From: Raffaelea ambrosiae
Taxonomy: Eukaryota > Ascomycota > Sordariomycetes > Ophiostomatales > Ophiostomataceae
Assembly: GCA_002778195.1 (NCBI GenBank)
Contig: PCDI01000001.1
Location: 5,963,338-6,027,337 of the forward strand
Direction of reading: 5' to 3'
Length of the DNA stretch: 64,000 nucleotides
Shown here in pieces: positions 12,427-23,342 of the stretch. Made by a program: the position numbers and the translations under genes. Position 1 is the first letter of the stretch. The number at the start of each line of letters is the position of its first letter. Under the pieces are notes generated by a model. The model saw only the letters and a program-made list of their open reading frames with translations. It had not been told where the DNA came from and did no database searches.

Positions 12427-13760
12427 TGATATGGACAGGAAGGAATTTGGGAGCAGAGGCACGAATTGATCTAGAAAAAAGTATGAATTAAGGGGTTGTA
12501 TGGCCCTGAAATAAAGTCCATTTAGACAAAAGGCTTTCTTTTACGTGTATACAATAGGGATGATCCTCTTATTACGAAAGCGAAGAAAATAATGACAATA
12601 ACGGAACAAGAGAACTACACGCAGCAATAAAAGCATGCAAAAATCATTCACCGCAGCCAACCACAAGGGTCCCCAGTCTATATTACAGCCAGAGGAGATA
12701 CTGACTCATCATCAACAAGTTTGGGGTGCATTTGCGGGTTGCTGTCGATGCCATGGCTCTTTCACCGAGGAAGCAGGGGCGTTGACGCCCCCCAAGCAAC
12801 AGAGACCGTTGGAGTTATGGCGGGAACCGGCGCGAACGAGAGTCCCTCATGCGCCAAATGTCTCTCTGCAAAACAACAACAGCCACATGGTTGCCAAACA
12901 GGGTCCGGTCTACGACTGGGAAATTATGCTTATCCGTTGTTCTTGCAGTACCCTACAATACCCTGCAATGCCCTGGTCTCTCGTATTTCGCGTCTTGTAA
13001 ACGAATCCCCCCTCTCGGTAGCCGTCTCACACATTGTTCAGAAATGAAACGTGTATTTGTACCAACGAGAACCCACCCCCAGCCTTGCCATGCTATTTCA
13101 ACATATTCGTGGGGCCCGGCCATGGTGGTGGATGCATGCATGCACACACCACACTCCTGCAACTACCTGTCAAGGAACTCACGGCGGTTATTACTATGTA
13201 GACCTGAGTATGCCAAGAAGGATGAAGCCTTGATCGTTCATTCGATGGAATATGCTTGGCACATCAGAGGCAAAAACGCAGCCGACACCACGATGGCTGG
13301 AACAGGCCTAGAGCAGGTCACCCTTGTACTGCAAGCTGGTTCTTGGCACGGAAGAAAGTGTGCCTTACCTGACTATTGGGTTGGCAAAAGGAGAGGGGCG
13401 CAAGGCGACTTGATGATTTAAATTGTCGTGGCTGTCCTTCTGGTCTGAGAAGTCAAATATTCCCTGTTCCCCCTTGCTCTATTTTTCTTGACACCGAGTC
13501 GGAAAGAGGTAGTGTTGCCCAGAGGCGCCGGTGATTGCCGAGTACATATAAGAGATTTAGTTGGGTTTGTGGCACATTCCACCTGCCATTTGATTCACTT
13601 CTTTGCGTTTCATTGTTTGCCTGGTTTCTTCCTTCACCGGCAACCCGGGCTCAGCCTAGCAAAGGCTTCATCGTCTGTCTGCCTTGCTTCACCGGTGATC
13701 CTCGCAACACAGCAGCATCAGCACAACGGCACGTCGGCAGTATCAACAGCAAAAGCAGCA
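12427..13760. other. Intergenic region upstream of the first PPxY/CaaX gene
   Basis: No supported gene. The longest ORF (12849-13421) is Cys/Arg/His-rich with no recognisable pattern. A TATTACTATGTAG copy lies at 13189-13201 and an ATATAAG box at 13546-13552, about 210 bp before the next start codon, so the last 200 bp is probably the 5' leader of that gene. Confidence 0.55.
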
Positions 13761-14390
13761 ATGTCTTCTGTAGAGATGACTTCCAAGCCGCCCCCGCCGG
13801 CCTACGATGGGAACAATGCTCCTATGCCAGCACCCTACACCGCTGTGTCGCCTGTACCGCAGCCGCAGCCTGACACCCAAGAACAGTACGTCTCGCAGCA
13901 GGCCGCTCAGCCAACTGTTTACTATGCACAGTCGCCTGTACAGCAGGTACCACCAGCAGGACAGCAAGTCTATGCGGCTGCCGCTACTGTATCCCAATCA
14001 ATGTCGCCTCAGTTGCAGCATGTGCAGGCACAACCCCAGGACCAGCCAATGCAGCCGGTCCAGCCGATCCAGCCGCAAGTACAGCAACAACAACAGCACT
14101 ACATTCTCACCGAGGACGGCAAGCTAGTGCCCGTGGCCAGTGTGGCCCCGTACGTGGCCGCAGCGGCGGTGGTTCAGCAGCCTGCACCAGTCCATCAACA
14201 CCAGCAGCAGCAGCCTGCACATGTGCACACGATGGTGATCCAGCAAGGCGGAGGCAACGGTGCAGCAAGTGGAGCTGCCGCCGGAGCTGCTGCCGGAGCC
14301 GCTACCGGAGCGGCGAGCGGGACAGCGGCCGGGTGCTGTGGAGCGATGGCGGGGTGTGGAGCATGCTTGTTGTGCTGCACAGTGATGTGA
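13761..14390 (+). CDS. Small Pro/Gln-rich protein with PPxY motif and Cys-rich CaaX tail (paralogue A)
   Basis: A 209-residue intronless protein. The N-terminus carries KPPPPAYDG, which contains a PPxY motif (PPAY), the ligand for WW domains of Rsp5/Nedd4-type ubiquitin ligases. The middle is rich in Pro, Gln and Val, with a YILTEDGKLVPVA block that recurs in paralogue B. Next come a Gly/Ala spacer and a tail with two CC pairs ending in CTVM. The last four residues fit a CaaX prenylation box with X = Met, and the neighbouring cysteines could be palmitoylated. No signal peptide or transmembrane helix is seen. The function is unknown; a peripheral membrane adaptor is an inference. The paralogue lies 845 bp downstream in the same orientation. 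Confidence 0.8.
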   Translation: MSSVEMTSKPPPPAYDGNNAPMPAPYTAVSPVPQPQPDTQEQYVSQQAAQPTVYYAQSPVQQVPPAGQQVYAAAATVSQSMSPQLQHVQAQPQDQPMQPVQPIQPQVQQQQQHYILTEDGKLVPVASVAPYVAAAAVVQQPAPVHQHQQQQPAHVHTMVIQQGGGNGAASGAAAGAAAGAATGAASGTAAGCCGAMAGCGACLLCCTVM

Positions 14391-15234
14391 AGAGCCTCGA
14401 GGTATTCGGCATGGAAAGGGGAAAACGAGAAACTCAAACGAGAAACTCACCGAGGCCTTGACGGGAGAGCTTGGCAAGAGAGTTTGGCAAGGCCATAAAC
14501 TCAAGCGGCAGCTGATGGGGCGTTTGTTATTTTTTCTTTTTTTTCGTGCCACTTGCACTGTCTGCGTCCTGTGTGTTGGTATCATAATGAGTCGGAAGCC
14601 GCATTTCTTTCTGGCGGGCATCTGAAGGCGGCCTCCCCACCAGTCGTGACTACACGCCAATCAATGGCTAGCCACCACAGAGGCGAAGTCTCCTTTGGAG
14701 TCGGCCTGTGGCGCAGATGGCCACGCCTAAAAGCCGGCAAGTGGGCACAGCCTCCTCTATTTGCCAGCCCTTCCCCTGTGGGGTCTAGGAGACTTTAAAC
14801 GGCGTGTGGTGTACATACACTGTAGGCAGTTACTATGTAGATACTACATAGTATGTACTTTGTAACTACCACTGCCCCCAGATGGTGGCCCGCCGCACAT
14901 GCGACCGCAAATGTTACTATGTATAAGACAGGCGCATACAAAAGTGCAGCTGGTCCCGACATACTTGCACTTTTCCCACCGGTCGGTGTCCAAAGATCGA
15001 TCTTGGTTGACAGCCTGAAATCGCGACGCACCGTTGTATAAGACAACGAGTCAGCAACAACTCACCAGTTCCTTTCACTACCGCACGACTGAACTCTCGG
15101 CAGATTGTTCCTGCTTTCCGGGGTTGTCTCTTTGTCGTGCCTTCACTCAATTGGCCACCACTCGATTGGCCATTCGCGCCGTCTTGCTCTCTTCCCAGCA
15201 AACTCGAAGCCCTTCTTCTCGACACTCCTGCACA
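14391..15234. other. Intergenic region between the two PPxY/CaaX paralogues
   Basis: No gene seen. It holds the 3' UTR of paralogue A, the inverted TACTATGTAG pair, a further TTACTATGTAT at 14914, and a TGTATAAG box at about 15036 some 195 bp upstream of paralogue B. The position of that box mirrors the one upstream of paralogue A. Confidence 0.55.
14831..14853. repeat. Inverted pair of the TACTATGTAG motif
   Basis: TACTATGTAG (14831-14840) is followed after 3 bp by its exact reverse complement CTACATAGTA (14844-14853), forming a short hairpin. Single copies occur near 331, 3832, 13191, 14914, 27648 and 28383. Confidence 0.7.
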
Positions 15235-15711
15235 ATGTCAGACAAGGCGCCGCCTCCTCCAGCCTATGACAAGGTGGTCGCCGCCTCCTCTGTTCCACCG
15301 CCGCAGCCCGTCTATGCCCAGCAGAGTCAGCCGGGCCAGCCGGGCCAGCCAGTGGTCTACCACGCCACCGTCCACGAAGACGGCCAAACCACACACATTA
15401 CTGCGACTTATCCACAAGGCCATGCACAGTTCGGCCCTGGATACCCAGTAGCAGCAGCAGCAGCAGCAGCAGGACCATCAACAGGAGGCCCGCCGCAGCA
15501 GCTCTATGTTCTTTCCGCCGACGGCAAATATATCCCGGCGAACCCGCACTTCGGCAACCCGGCACCACCAGGACCGCAAAGGCCAGCACAGTTGCACGCC
15601 ACAGTTGTCCATCACGATCGTGGGGGCCGGGGCGCTGCAGCAGCCACCGGTGCTGCAGCGGGATGTGCAGCCGGGTGCTGTGCGTGTCTGGCATGCTGTA
15701 CGATAATGTGA
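15235..15711 (+). CDS. Small Pro/Gln-rich protein with PPxY motif and Cys-rich CaaX tail (paralogue B)
   Basis: A 158-residue intronless protein and clear tandem paralogue of the gene at 13761. It shares the N-terminal APPPPAYDK (PPAY motif), a Gln/Pro-rich region, the block YVLSADGKYIPAN matching YILTEDGKLVPVA of paralogue A, an Ala/Gly spacer, and a tail of three CC pairs ending in CTIM. The last four residues fit a CaaX box resembling the K-Ras CVIM end, preceded by possible palmitoylation cysteines. Sequence between the shared blocks has diverged strongly, so the duplication is not recent. The role is unknown; it was compared with, but does not match well, the CYSTM stress-protein family, which also has Cys-rich C-termini. 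Confidence 0.8.
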   Translation: MSDKAPPPPAYDKVVAASSVPPPQPVYAQQSQPGQPGQPVVYHATVHEDGQTTHITATYPQGHAQFGPGYPVAAAAAAAGPSTGGPPQQLYVLSADGKYIPANPHFGNPAPPGPQRPAQLHATVVHHDRGGRGAAAATGAAAGCAAGCCACLACCTIM

Positions 15712-16417
15712 AGGGAAGACACGATATATGTGGCGTATTGTGTTTGGTTTTGTTTTTTTCTTAAGCGATCTGTCCTGTATATTTTAACTACCCCGGGCTG
15801 GTGCCATTTTCTGAAGTTTCTCGCACCGCGTGTATTCTTTTTAGGTATACATTTTCAATGTTAATATGCGATTAAATGGCAGCTCCTCCCTCTCTCTCTT
15901 TCTCTCTCACACACACGTGAAATGCATCTTACGTGACGTCGGATAATAAATCGACTTGCAGAAAGAAGCCGCTGGGCATACAAAGTAGCTAAAAAGAAGG
16001 CGTACGGCTTGGCTGGATGTTACAGGGGCCTCCTGGTCCAGTTTTTTAGGTGAGCTCTGCGCCCCACCAACCCGTATGTGGGCTGCGCCCGTTAATTATC
16101 AGGGGTGTCATAATATCTTGAACATGTTGCCTAGTATCACACTATTTTTCAGGGTGCTCCTTTGCAAGAAAGTCGTTCCATTTTGACGTCCCCCTGGCGC
16201 CCTACTAAACGAGTGAAAACACAAATAGCCAACAAACACGGCTGGCTGGCCGGGTAAAAAAAACAACCTTGTAGTCGACACGAGCACGTTTTCTTTGTCC
16301 ACCCAAATTAAACCCTACGAACATCAAGCACGACGACCTGCGATTCCTCAACACGAACACCACGATCTTCTCTATAGCCTCGTTCAGTCTCATTCCCCAA
16401 TCTCCTTTCCCACCACC
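15712..16417. other. Intergenic region upstream of ERV2
   Basis: About 700 bp without a gene. A CT-rich tract followed by a CA run lies near 15887-15916. The remainder presumably holds the 3' UTR of paralogue B and the ERV2 promoter. Confidence 0.55.
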
Positions 16418-17369
16418 ATGACGCGCCGAACGCGCTTCGGCCTCCTGATCACAGGCATCCTCGTTGTGGTGTCCATATTTTACCTGTCTGTCGGCGACAG
16501 CTCTGCCGCCGTCTCACCGGAAGCACGGGCTCAGTACGGCCGTTCCGCCAACAGCAAATCATCCTCCGAATCGTCGTTGTCACCATCGTCATCGTTTTAT
16601 ACCGAGACTGGCGCCGACGAGCTGACCTCGTTTGGTGTGCCCGTGGAGATTCTAGAAGGAGGAGCTATTGCTCCTAAGTTGGAGAACAAGACAGCGAAGT
16701 GAGCCCGACCCTTTGAGAGATGGATTATCTGGAAACCAAACCTACCCACCTGTACTCCCCTTTCATGTCTTGCGGACCTCCCAAGCCGCCTGCCCGCGCC
16801 CAACTACCTGCTACACAAACTAACTCGACCCCCAAGACAAGAACTCGGCCGCGCATCATGGCGCCTCCTCCACACCATGATGGCCCGATTCCCCGAAAAG
16901 CCCACCGCTGAAGAGAGCCTCGCCCTCAAGACCTACATCCAGCTTTTTGCCCGCCTCTACCCCTGCGGCGACTGCGCTGCCCACTTCCAGACCCTGCTCG
17001 CCAAGTACCCGCCCCAGACGTCCAGCCGCAACGCCGCGGCCGGCTGGGCCTGTTTCGTGCACAACGAAGTCAACAAGCGTGTCCACCATGAGATCTTTGA
17101 CTGCAATAAAATTGGCGACTTTTACGATTGCGGATGTGCCGAGGACGACAAGGAGAAGGCGGCCAAGGCGGGGAAGGGGAATGACCTGAAAAAGAAGACC
17201 GCCAAAGAACCACAGGCGGGGAGCACCGCCGACGAGATCCCGCGGAAAGAGGCGACCATATTTGGCGAGACCGAGAAAGAAGGGTAAGAATACTATGAGT
17301 GTTTCTCCCTCGTTTCGACAACATGGCGCTAACCAAGGTCCCTCCAACAGGCTCTCGCGCGGCGGCTGA
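16418..17369 (+). CDS. ERV2: FAD-linked sulfhydryl oxidase of the ER (Erv2 type)
   Basis: Flavoprotein that forms disulfides using oxygen and passes them to protein disulfide isomerase in the ER. Exons 16418-16698, 16837-17283 and 17351-17369 give 248 aa. Residues 1-25 form an Arg-led signal anchor (RRTRFGLLITGILVVVSIFY). After a Ser-rich linker the ERV/ALR domain starts at ELGRASWRLLHTMMARF. The redox centre YPCGDC is at about 135-140, the FAD-contacting WACFVHNEVNKRVH follows, and the structural DCGC closes the domain. The last exon is only 19 nt; reading through would stop at 17285-17287, but a canonical GTAAGA donor, GCTAAC branch point and CAACAG acceptor support splicing to a GLSRGG end. 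Confidence 0.92.
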
Positions 17370-17986
17370 TACCCTGAAATGAACCCTCTCTTGTTTTATA
17401 GGTTGTTATGCACACTGGTCTGGCGTTCTTAGGATTGATTTCTGGGGTATGGGGTTTTCAAGTTGGCCTTCTCCTGCATAGAGCGTGTACAATAGAGCTC
17501 TCACTTTGTCATCCTCATTTTCCTCTTTCTGCATGCCTGTCTCAAGGATCTTCGTGTCTGTATGCTGCATTTGTATTTATAGTTATATTTATATTCATAT
17601 TCATATTCACATCGCTTTACGCCCATGGAGCAAGTATCACTTTTCTGTCCCATAGTAGAATCAGTATATTAAGAGCGTTCTAGGGTCTAGGTGGCCAGAG
17701 CCGCGCAAGGTCCGCCTCACGTGATAAATAATTGGTATTCTGCCGGGCGGTCTGCCGTTGACCAACGCGTTTCCAAGCTGCCTGGAACTCTGGAGCTTAG
17801 TCCAGCGTGCTTCGCCCCAAGCTCTCCTCATTACTGTCCCAGCCCTGTTTGATACAAACGAGATTCTCAATACTGCCCATCCACCTCGCATTCACGATAC
17901 GGACCCACGACTTTTCCTCTGACCTTCGCAATTCCACCACCACGTGGCGATTCCCCGGGCTTTCAACCTTTGCATCTACAGACAGA
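17370..17986. other. Intergenic region ERV2 - PRE3
   Basis: No gene is seen in this head-to-tail spacer. A hexamer-like ATATTC/ATATTT array lies at about 17582-17608. The distal part is the promoter and leader of the proteasome gene. Confidence 0.55.
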
Positions 17987-19087
17987 ATGGAGTTTGGCAA
18001 TTCTGGCCAGCTGAGTGAAGGTCCGCATACATATGACAGCTCCCTTGGGCGATACGAAACAGAACATGATGGGCAAACAGGCGACGGCAGAAGCCAGGCG
18101 CTGATTCGTAGTCGAGATTGAGAGCTGACCTGCGTTCTTTGCTCGAATCCAGATGGCATCCATGTCGACATGGACAGATTAAAGAAGGGCGAGGTCAAGT
18201 AAGTGGCAGCGTACGGGTGCAGATTTGGATGGGCTGTCTACAGTCTGCGTAATAGTCACTAACATTTCTGTCTACAGCCTAGGAACGTCGATGTAAGGAA
18301 TTCCGATATGCGATGACCCGTGTATGAGCTGTGCAGTTCTAACGAAGCCCCTTGTTTGCAGTATGGCCATTACATTCAAAGACGGTGTCATTCTGGGTAC
18401 GTCTATTTTGGTGGGAAGGGAGACGAGACAGAAACGGAAAGGACAGACACACGGGAGGGGAAGGAGAAGAAGGAGAAGAAGAAAGAGTACTGCGAGGAAG
18501 CGATCAACTAACAGTCTCTTCTGTCAGGCGCCGACTCTCGGACGACCACTGGTGCCTACATTGCCAACCGTGTCACCGACAAGCTTACCCGCGTCGCCGA
18601 CACCATCTGGTGCTGCCGCTCTGGCTCCGCTGCCGATACCCAGGCTGTCGCCGACATTGTCCAGTACCAGCTCGGCCTCTTCGCCATGATGAACGGCAAA
18701 CCTCCCACCACCCAGACCGCGGCCGCCATTTTCCAGGAAATTTGCTATGCCAATAAGGACCAGCTCAGTGCCGGCCTCATCATCGCTGGCTGGGACGAGC
18801 GGTACGGCGGCCAGGTCTACTCGATCCCGCTTGGTGGCTCGCTGCACAAGCAGGCGTACGCGATTGGCGGGTCCGGCTCGACGTACATTTACGGCTACTG
18901 CGACTCCAACTGGCGCGAGGGCATGGAGGAGGCCGAGGCAGTGCAGTTTGTCAAGGGGGCGCTTCAGGAGGCGATCCGGTGGGACGGCAGTTCGGGCGGT
19001 GTGATTCGGATGGTAGTGCTGACGCGCAAAGGTGCAGACCGGCACCTGTACCTGCCGGACTCGGAGTACAAGGTGCGGCATCAATAG
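17987..19087 (+). CDS. PRE3: 20S proteasome subunit beta-1 (caspase-like, Pre3)
   Basis: Catalytic beta subunit of the 20S proteasome that cleaves after acidic residues. Five exons: 17987-18014, 18153-18198, 18278-18292, 18362-18396 and 18528-19087, giving 227 aa. The pro-peptide ends ...KKGEVNLG and autocatalysis would expose Thr28 (LG|TSIMAITF). Conserved blocks follow: DGVILGADSRTTTGAYIANR, IWCCRSGSAADTQA, GGSGSTYIYGYCD and WDGSSGGVIRMVVLT. Exon 3 is just 15 nt. The exon 1 donor is ambiguous; GTGAAG at 18015 gives LNGIHVDMDRLKKGEV, close to the yeast start, and is preferred over GTCCGC a few bases downstream. Strong identity to yeast Pre3 makes the call secure. Confidence 0.96.
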
Positions 19088-22000
19088 GGGAGGAGAGGAG
19101 GAGGGGGGAGGGGGAGATCAAGGGGAAAAGGCGGTAGAGAAGACATGCATGGGCGACTCCGGTTTGTGACACTGAGAAACAGGGACCAGACAAAGGGCCG
19201 CCACCAAAAAGAAGTCCAGAGATGGCTTTTTCTTTTGGTCTTCATTCTGGGGATCCTGTTTCTTTTTAGGTCTGCATTCCCTTTGTTCTCCGGACAGAGT
19301 TCGGGGCTGCCATATTTTTGTCTCGTGTATAATATCACTCGAAATGTTTCATTGTTTGTTGCTTGCTTTGCTTATTTTGTTCATGTTCTTCGGTCTTGGC
19401 CAGTCCCGGTCAGCCTTGACCAACAGTAGCAAGTCGTGGTGAGTTGTTAACCGCTGTGTTGATTTCGAGTTTGTAAACAACAATTGTGTCTTGTTCGTGC
19501 GCAACACTTCCGCCACTTATCAACCAATTGATTGGGCAAGGTCGCAATTGGCGGGAGGCGGTGAAGCTGCATTTGCCTCCCGGGCCAGAACCACGGAGAG
19601 GGGTAGTGGGATAGATGGGAGGCCAGACAGTAAATGGAATGGCGAGGCGAGGCGAGGCGGGAGGAGCGAAGCATTCAAACACACGCGCACGGAACAGAAT
19701 GTACGACCATGAGCAAATGGGCACGGCTTTGAGCGCTTCACAGGTATCGCGAACAACTTGAAATGCGCAAACAAAGAGACCAAGAACACGCAGCCGGTAT
19801 CACGGCCCCTGTTAGATGGGTTCGTCGCAGTAAGGGCTCCTTCCAGTTAAAGTACGGCCTAACAACCGCCTTGATTTACGGCACATGGACCTCAGGCCTA
19901 TCTGCGTCTTTTGCACATGGCGCCTTGCTGTATCTCGCACACCGACATGGCGGGTTGGGCTCTTGACCGTTGTGGACCGCAAGGGGAGAAGGGGCCCGGT
20001 TCTTCTTTTTGTTGCTCCCTGTGGTCGTAACAGATTAGGGTTCGCGTGGACCATCTTGTTTTGTCCTCTCTGACTTGCAGACCTCGTGGTAGCCTCCTGG
20101 GCATAGATTGGTCGGCGGCACCAGCCATTCGGAGAAATAATTAGAGGGGACACCCTCCCTTGCAGTGGACATGGACAACACACGTTTTCCACTAGCGAAT
20201 TGGAGGAAGGATCGAAAAGGGTTGGGAAGGCATGATTAATGAGAAGTAAAAACATAAATAAATATAAATATAAATATAAGAGGATGAGGCAACCAGACAA
20301 GTGGGCAATTAGACCGGAGGGGCAGGCAGTAGTTGCTTAGTCTTTTCTGGATAGAGTCTTTCCACAAGACGAAGAAGGCTTGAAGACGCAAGGACGAAGA
20401 ACGGAAAAAAGCGCATGGGAAAGAGATTTCTCTTACATATGAGATGTGAACACGTTCTCAGAGATAGACACAAAGAAAGCAAGGCGTCGTTATATGCCCG
20501 AACGGGAAGATCATGCAAGGTAGTTGCATCGTGATGTGTTTTTTGGGGCTGCTTCTGGAAACGGCAGATGTTCCCGGGGTAGCCGATATCTTACAGCCTG
20601 GAAGCCTGGGCAGCCCGATTCGGAGGCATGAGCGAGATGGGGTGCGTCCATCGGTATTAATATCTCCAGCATCAAGCTCCGTGGTGAGACAAAGTGAAGA
20701 CGAGGCCACCGTCCAGTTTGTGTATCGCCTTAGGCTCTCTGGGCCTCCCTGGCCTGCCCTGCAGACGGGCTGAGTGCCCGGTCGGTGGGTATCTGGTGGA
20801 GAGCTGGTGTCTGTGCGTACTTGTCTCGCTGTGAGATACTGGTTGGTTAAGACTGTGTATTGTACTAACAAAGTCGGGGGTTTTCCTTCTCAGTCTTGGG
20901 CCTTGGCAGGCCGGCCAGCCTCGAAAATACGGTGTACGAACAGAGACTTCTTACTCGTCCGGAGCTCAGGAACCATTGCCCCTATCTCTGGCGTATGCTG
21001 GCCCGGCGCGTGGCTCTGCGCGGCATTTTTATGGGTGTCGTGGCATGTGTGAATTGAGTGCGAATGTGTGTCTCTGGTCTCCAGCCCATAAATCGTATCT
21101 GAATTGTGTATCGCCATCGCTGCCCACCAGAGCACGACATATCGCTTACAACACATCGGTGCAGGGTATTAGATTGGTTATAGCACACTTCGATGTCGTG
21201 CACTCAGCACTCAGCACTCAGTCTACCAATCTTTGGTCTGTAACACATTCTTCCTGATTTACGTCTCTTCATCTTGGGTCCTTCAGGTCTTTCAGCTCTC
21301 CACACCTCTCTTGAAATCCGTCTCGAATACCCAAGGATCGCCGCCTTGCCCATCACTCCGTCCACCACCCCCTCCCCGTTCTCTTATCATCAACCCACCC
21401 TGGCCCTCGTGCCCTCTGCTCTCCTGTCGCCCCCAGGACACCCTACGGCTCTCTAGTGTCGACTCCTCTTGTGCCCGCCCACTTTTTTCCCGTCTCCTTC
21501 TTCGGACTCCTTTTTGTCTGTCGTTCTTATTTACCCCGTGGCAGAGTCGTAGCGGTCTCCAACTTTCACTTCTGTTCTCACTTCTTCTGTTCCTGCCCTC
21601 CCTCTCTCCCCCTGTCTCTCTCTCCCTCTCCCTTTCTTTTCTATCTTCTTTACCTCCTTCTTCTAATATCCCCTTCCGCCCTCTCTCTGATCCTTCCCTG
21701 CTGCCTTTCTCCTACTCACATCCTCTGATTCTACTCTTCTCCCCCCTTTTTCCTCTTCCTCTTCGTCTCCCTCTACCCCCCCCCCCCCCCCCTCCTTCAC
21801 CAACTCATCGGCCAAGAAGCTTGTTCCACCTTGGGGTTGTGAGGCCAGGAGGGGCCAGCTGCACCGGGCTGGTTGTCGGAACTAGAAACAAGGACACTGC
21901 CGATACCTAACGATAATCGGGCAGGCCGAGCTGCTGCTGCCGACGAACTGGCCGACGACTGCTCTCGTCTCCGTTCTCGAGATTCTCCGGTCCGTTTACT

Positions 22001-22153
22001 CGGCTTCAGTGATTGCAACGCTCTTCTTATGCTTGACCGCCAATATTGGTCTTCTTGTGATTCTTCCCGCCTTTCGGTATCTCTGCCTGTGGACTTTCTA
22101 TCCATTTGTTTTTGTTCTAGTTAGATCTTCCCCCTATCCCGATCCATTGGGTT

Positions 22154-22184
<31 letters not shown>

Positions 22185-23342
22185 TATGACCACCGTTTTG
22201 TAACCCATTCCGGCAATTCTCGACAACATCTCTCCCACAGACCCATATTCCTGCGATCAGTCTGTCATATTTCCCATATTCGCCGCCTCCGACTTTGTCT
22301 CTTCATCCTTCTTGCCACTATTATCCACCGTCTCAACTTGGACGATTACGTCGATCACCTTTGCTCTCTTGTCCCTGGCGGCGTGGCTCCAGTAATCACT
22401 CAGCTTTGGCTTGTCGCTCCCGCCTGGCGCTAGCCCTGTTTTTGTCCTTGTCCTCCGGTAAGCTCGCCTCTCCCTTCCATCCCGTGGACTCGCTGGCACT
22501 TGCAGTGTTGGGCTGGCGGCATGTTGCGGCCTATTTTTTTGCCCCAACCTGTCAAACCCGTCAACGTCACCATCCTGCATACTATCGCCCGTCTGCACAA
22601 GACACCAAGGGCACTTGCTCGCACTTGCACGCACTTGCACGCACTTGCATGCAGAGAAGACTGTCCTCGTTCCACGACTCCTTTGTTCAGTAGTTAGATC
22701 GCTCCTTCCTGCTCTTCCTAACTTCTCCCTTGTGGCCTGCTCAGCCGCGGGGTTGTGCTCCTGTTCGCTCCTTCCTGTATCAAATATTGCGTGGGGGTGG
22801 CGTGTAAAGTTATTTTTGCTGCCTTTGCTGGGGGCGCTCTTTCCTCTGCCAAAACCTCATGTCGCGTTGACGTATTCGTGCCTTCCTTCTTTTCCGAAAC
22901 TCGCATTTCCCGTTACTTCCCCAGGCAATCCCCAATTTCCATCAAAGTTCTTGTTTCCCCCGGCTTTTTATTTTGTTCTCCATCTATTTGTGCATTCCAT
23001 CTGCATTTCCATCCGTCGTCAACCTACGTCGCATTTCACTCCTCTTTCAGACCTCGCTCCACATTTGGCCAGAACGCAGCCCGCTTGCTACCCTCCTGAT
23101 TCCGGGCCTTTATCGCGGGGCACCACAGGGGCCTGTCCCAGAGGCCAACCAACACACGCTAATCACGACTGTTTTCTCAAGCCAGAAATCGTTCGGTTGA
23201 TTGTCATCGGTCTTTTTTTTTTTTTTTCTGGCAATTATCGTCTTCCGTCCTCTTTCTCCGTCTTCCCTCGCCCTCCGTTCCTCCGTTCCTCCACGTCCAC
23301 CGCCGCCGCTGCCTTCCACCTTTCACGCCAAACCATGATACC
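19088..23342. other. Long intergenic / probable 5' leader region of the PHO80-like cyclin gene
   Basis: 4.25 kb with no convincing gene. The last 2 kb (about 21250-23340) is strongly pyrimidine-rich on the plus strand, with a C17 run at 21776-21792, a C25 run at 22160-22184, a tandem CACTTGCACG-like repeat at 22612-22652 and a T15-type run near 23213-23227. ORFs here (for example 21233-21910 and 22615-23355) are dominated by Leu/Ser/Pro from CT tracts and look spurious. The asymmetry fits a long CU-rich promoter or leader. Confidence 0.5.

Noticed and set aside
12849..13421. 190-codon ORF upstream of paralogue A
   Set aside because: No start context, domain, signal peptide or splice partner; Cys/Arg/His-rich composition looks random.
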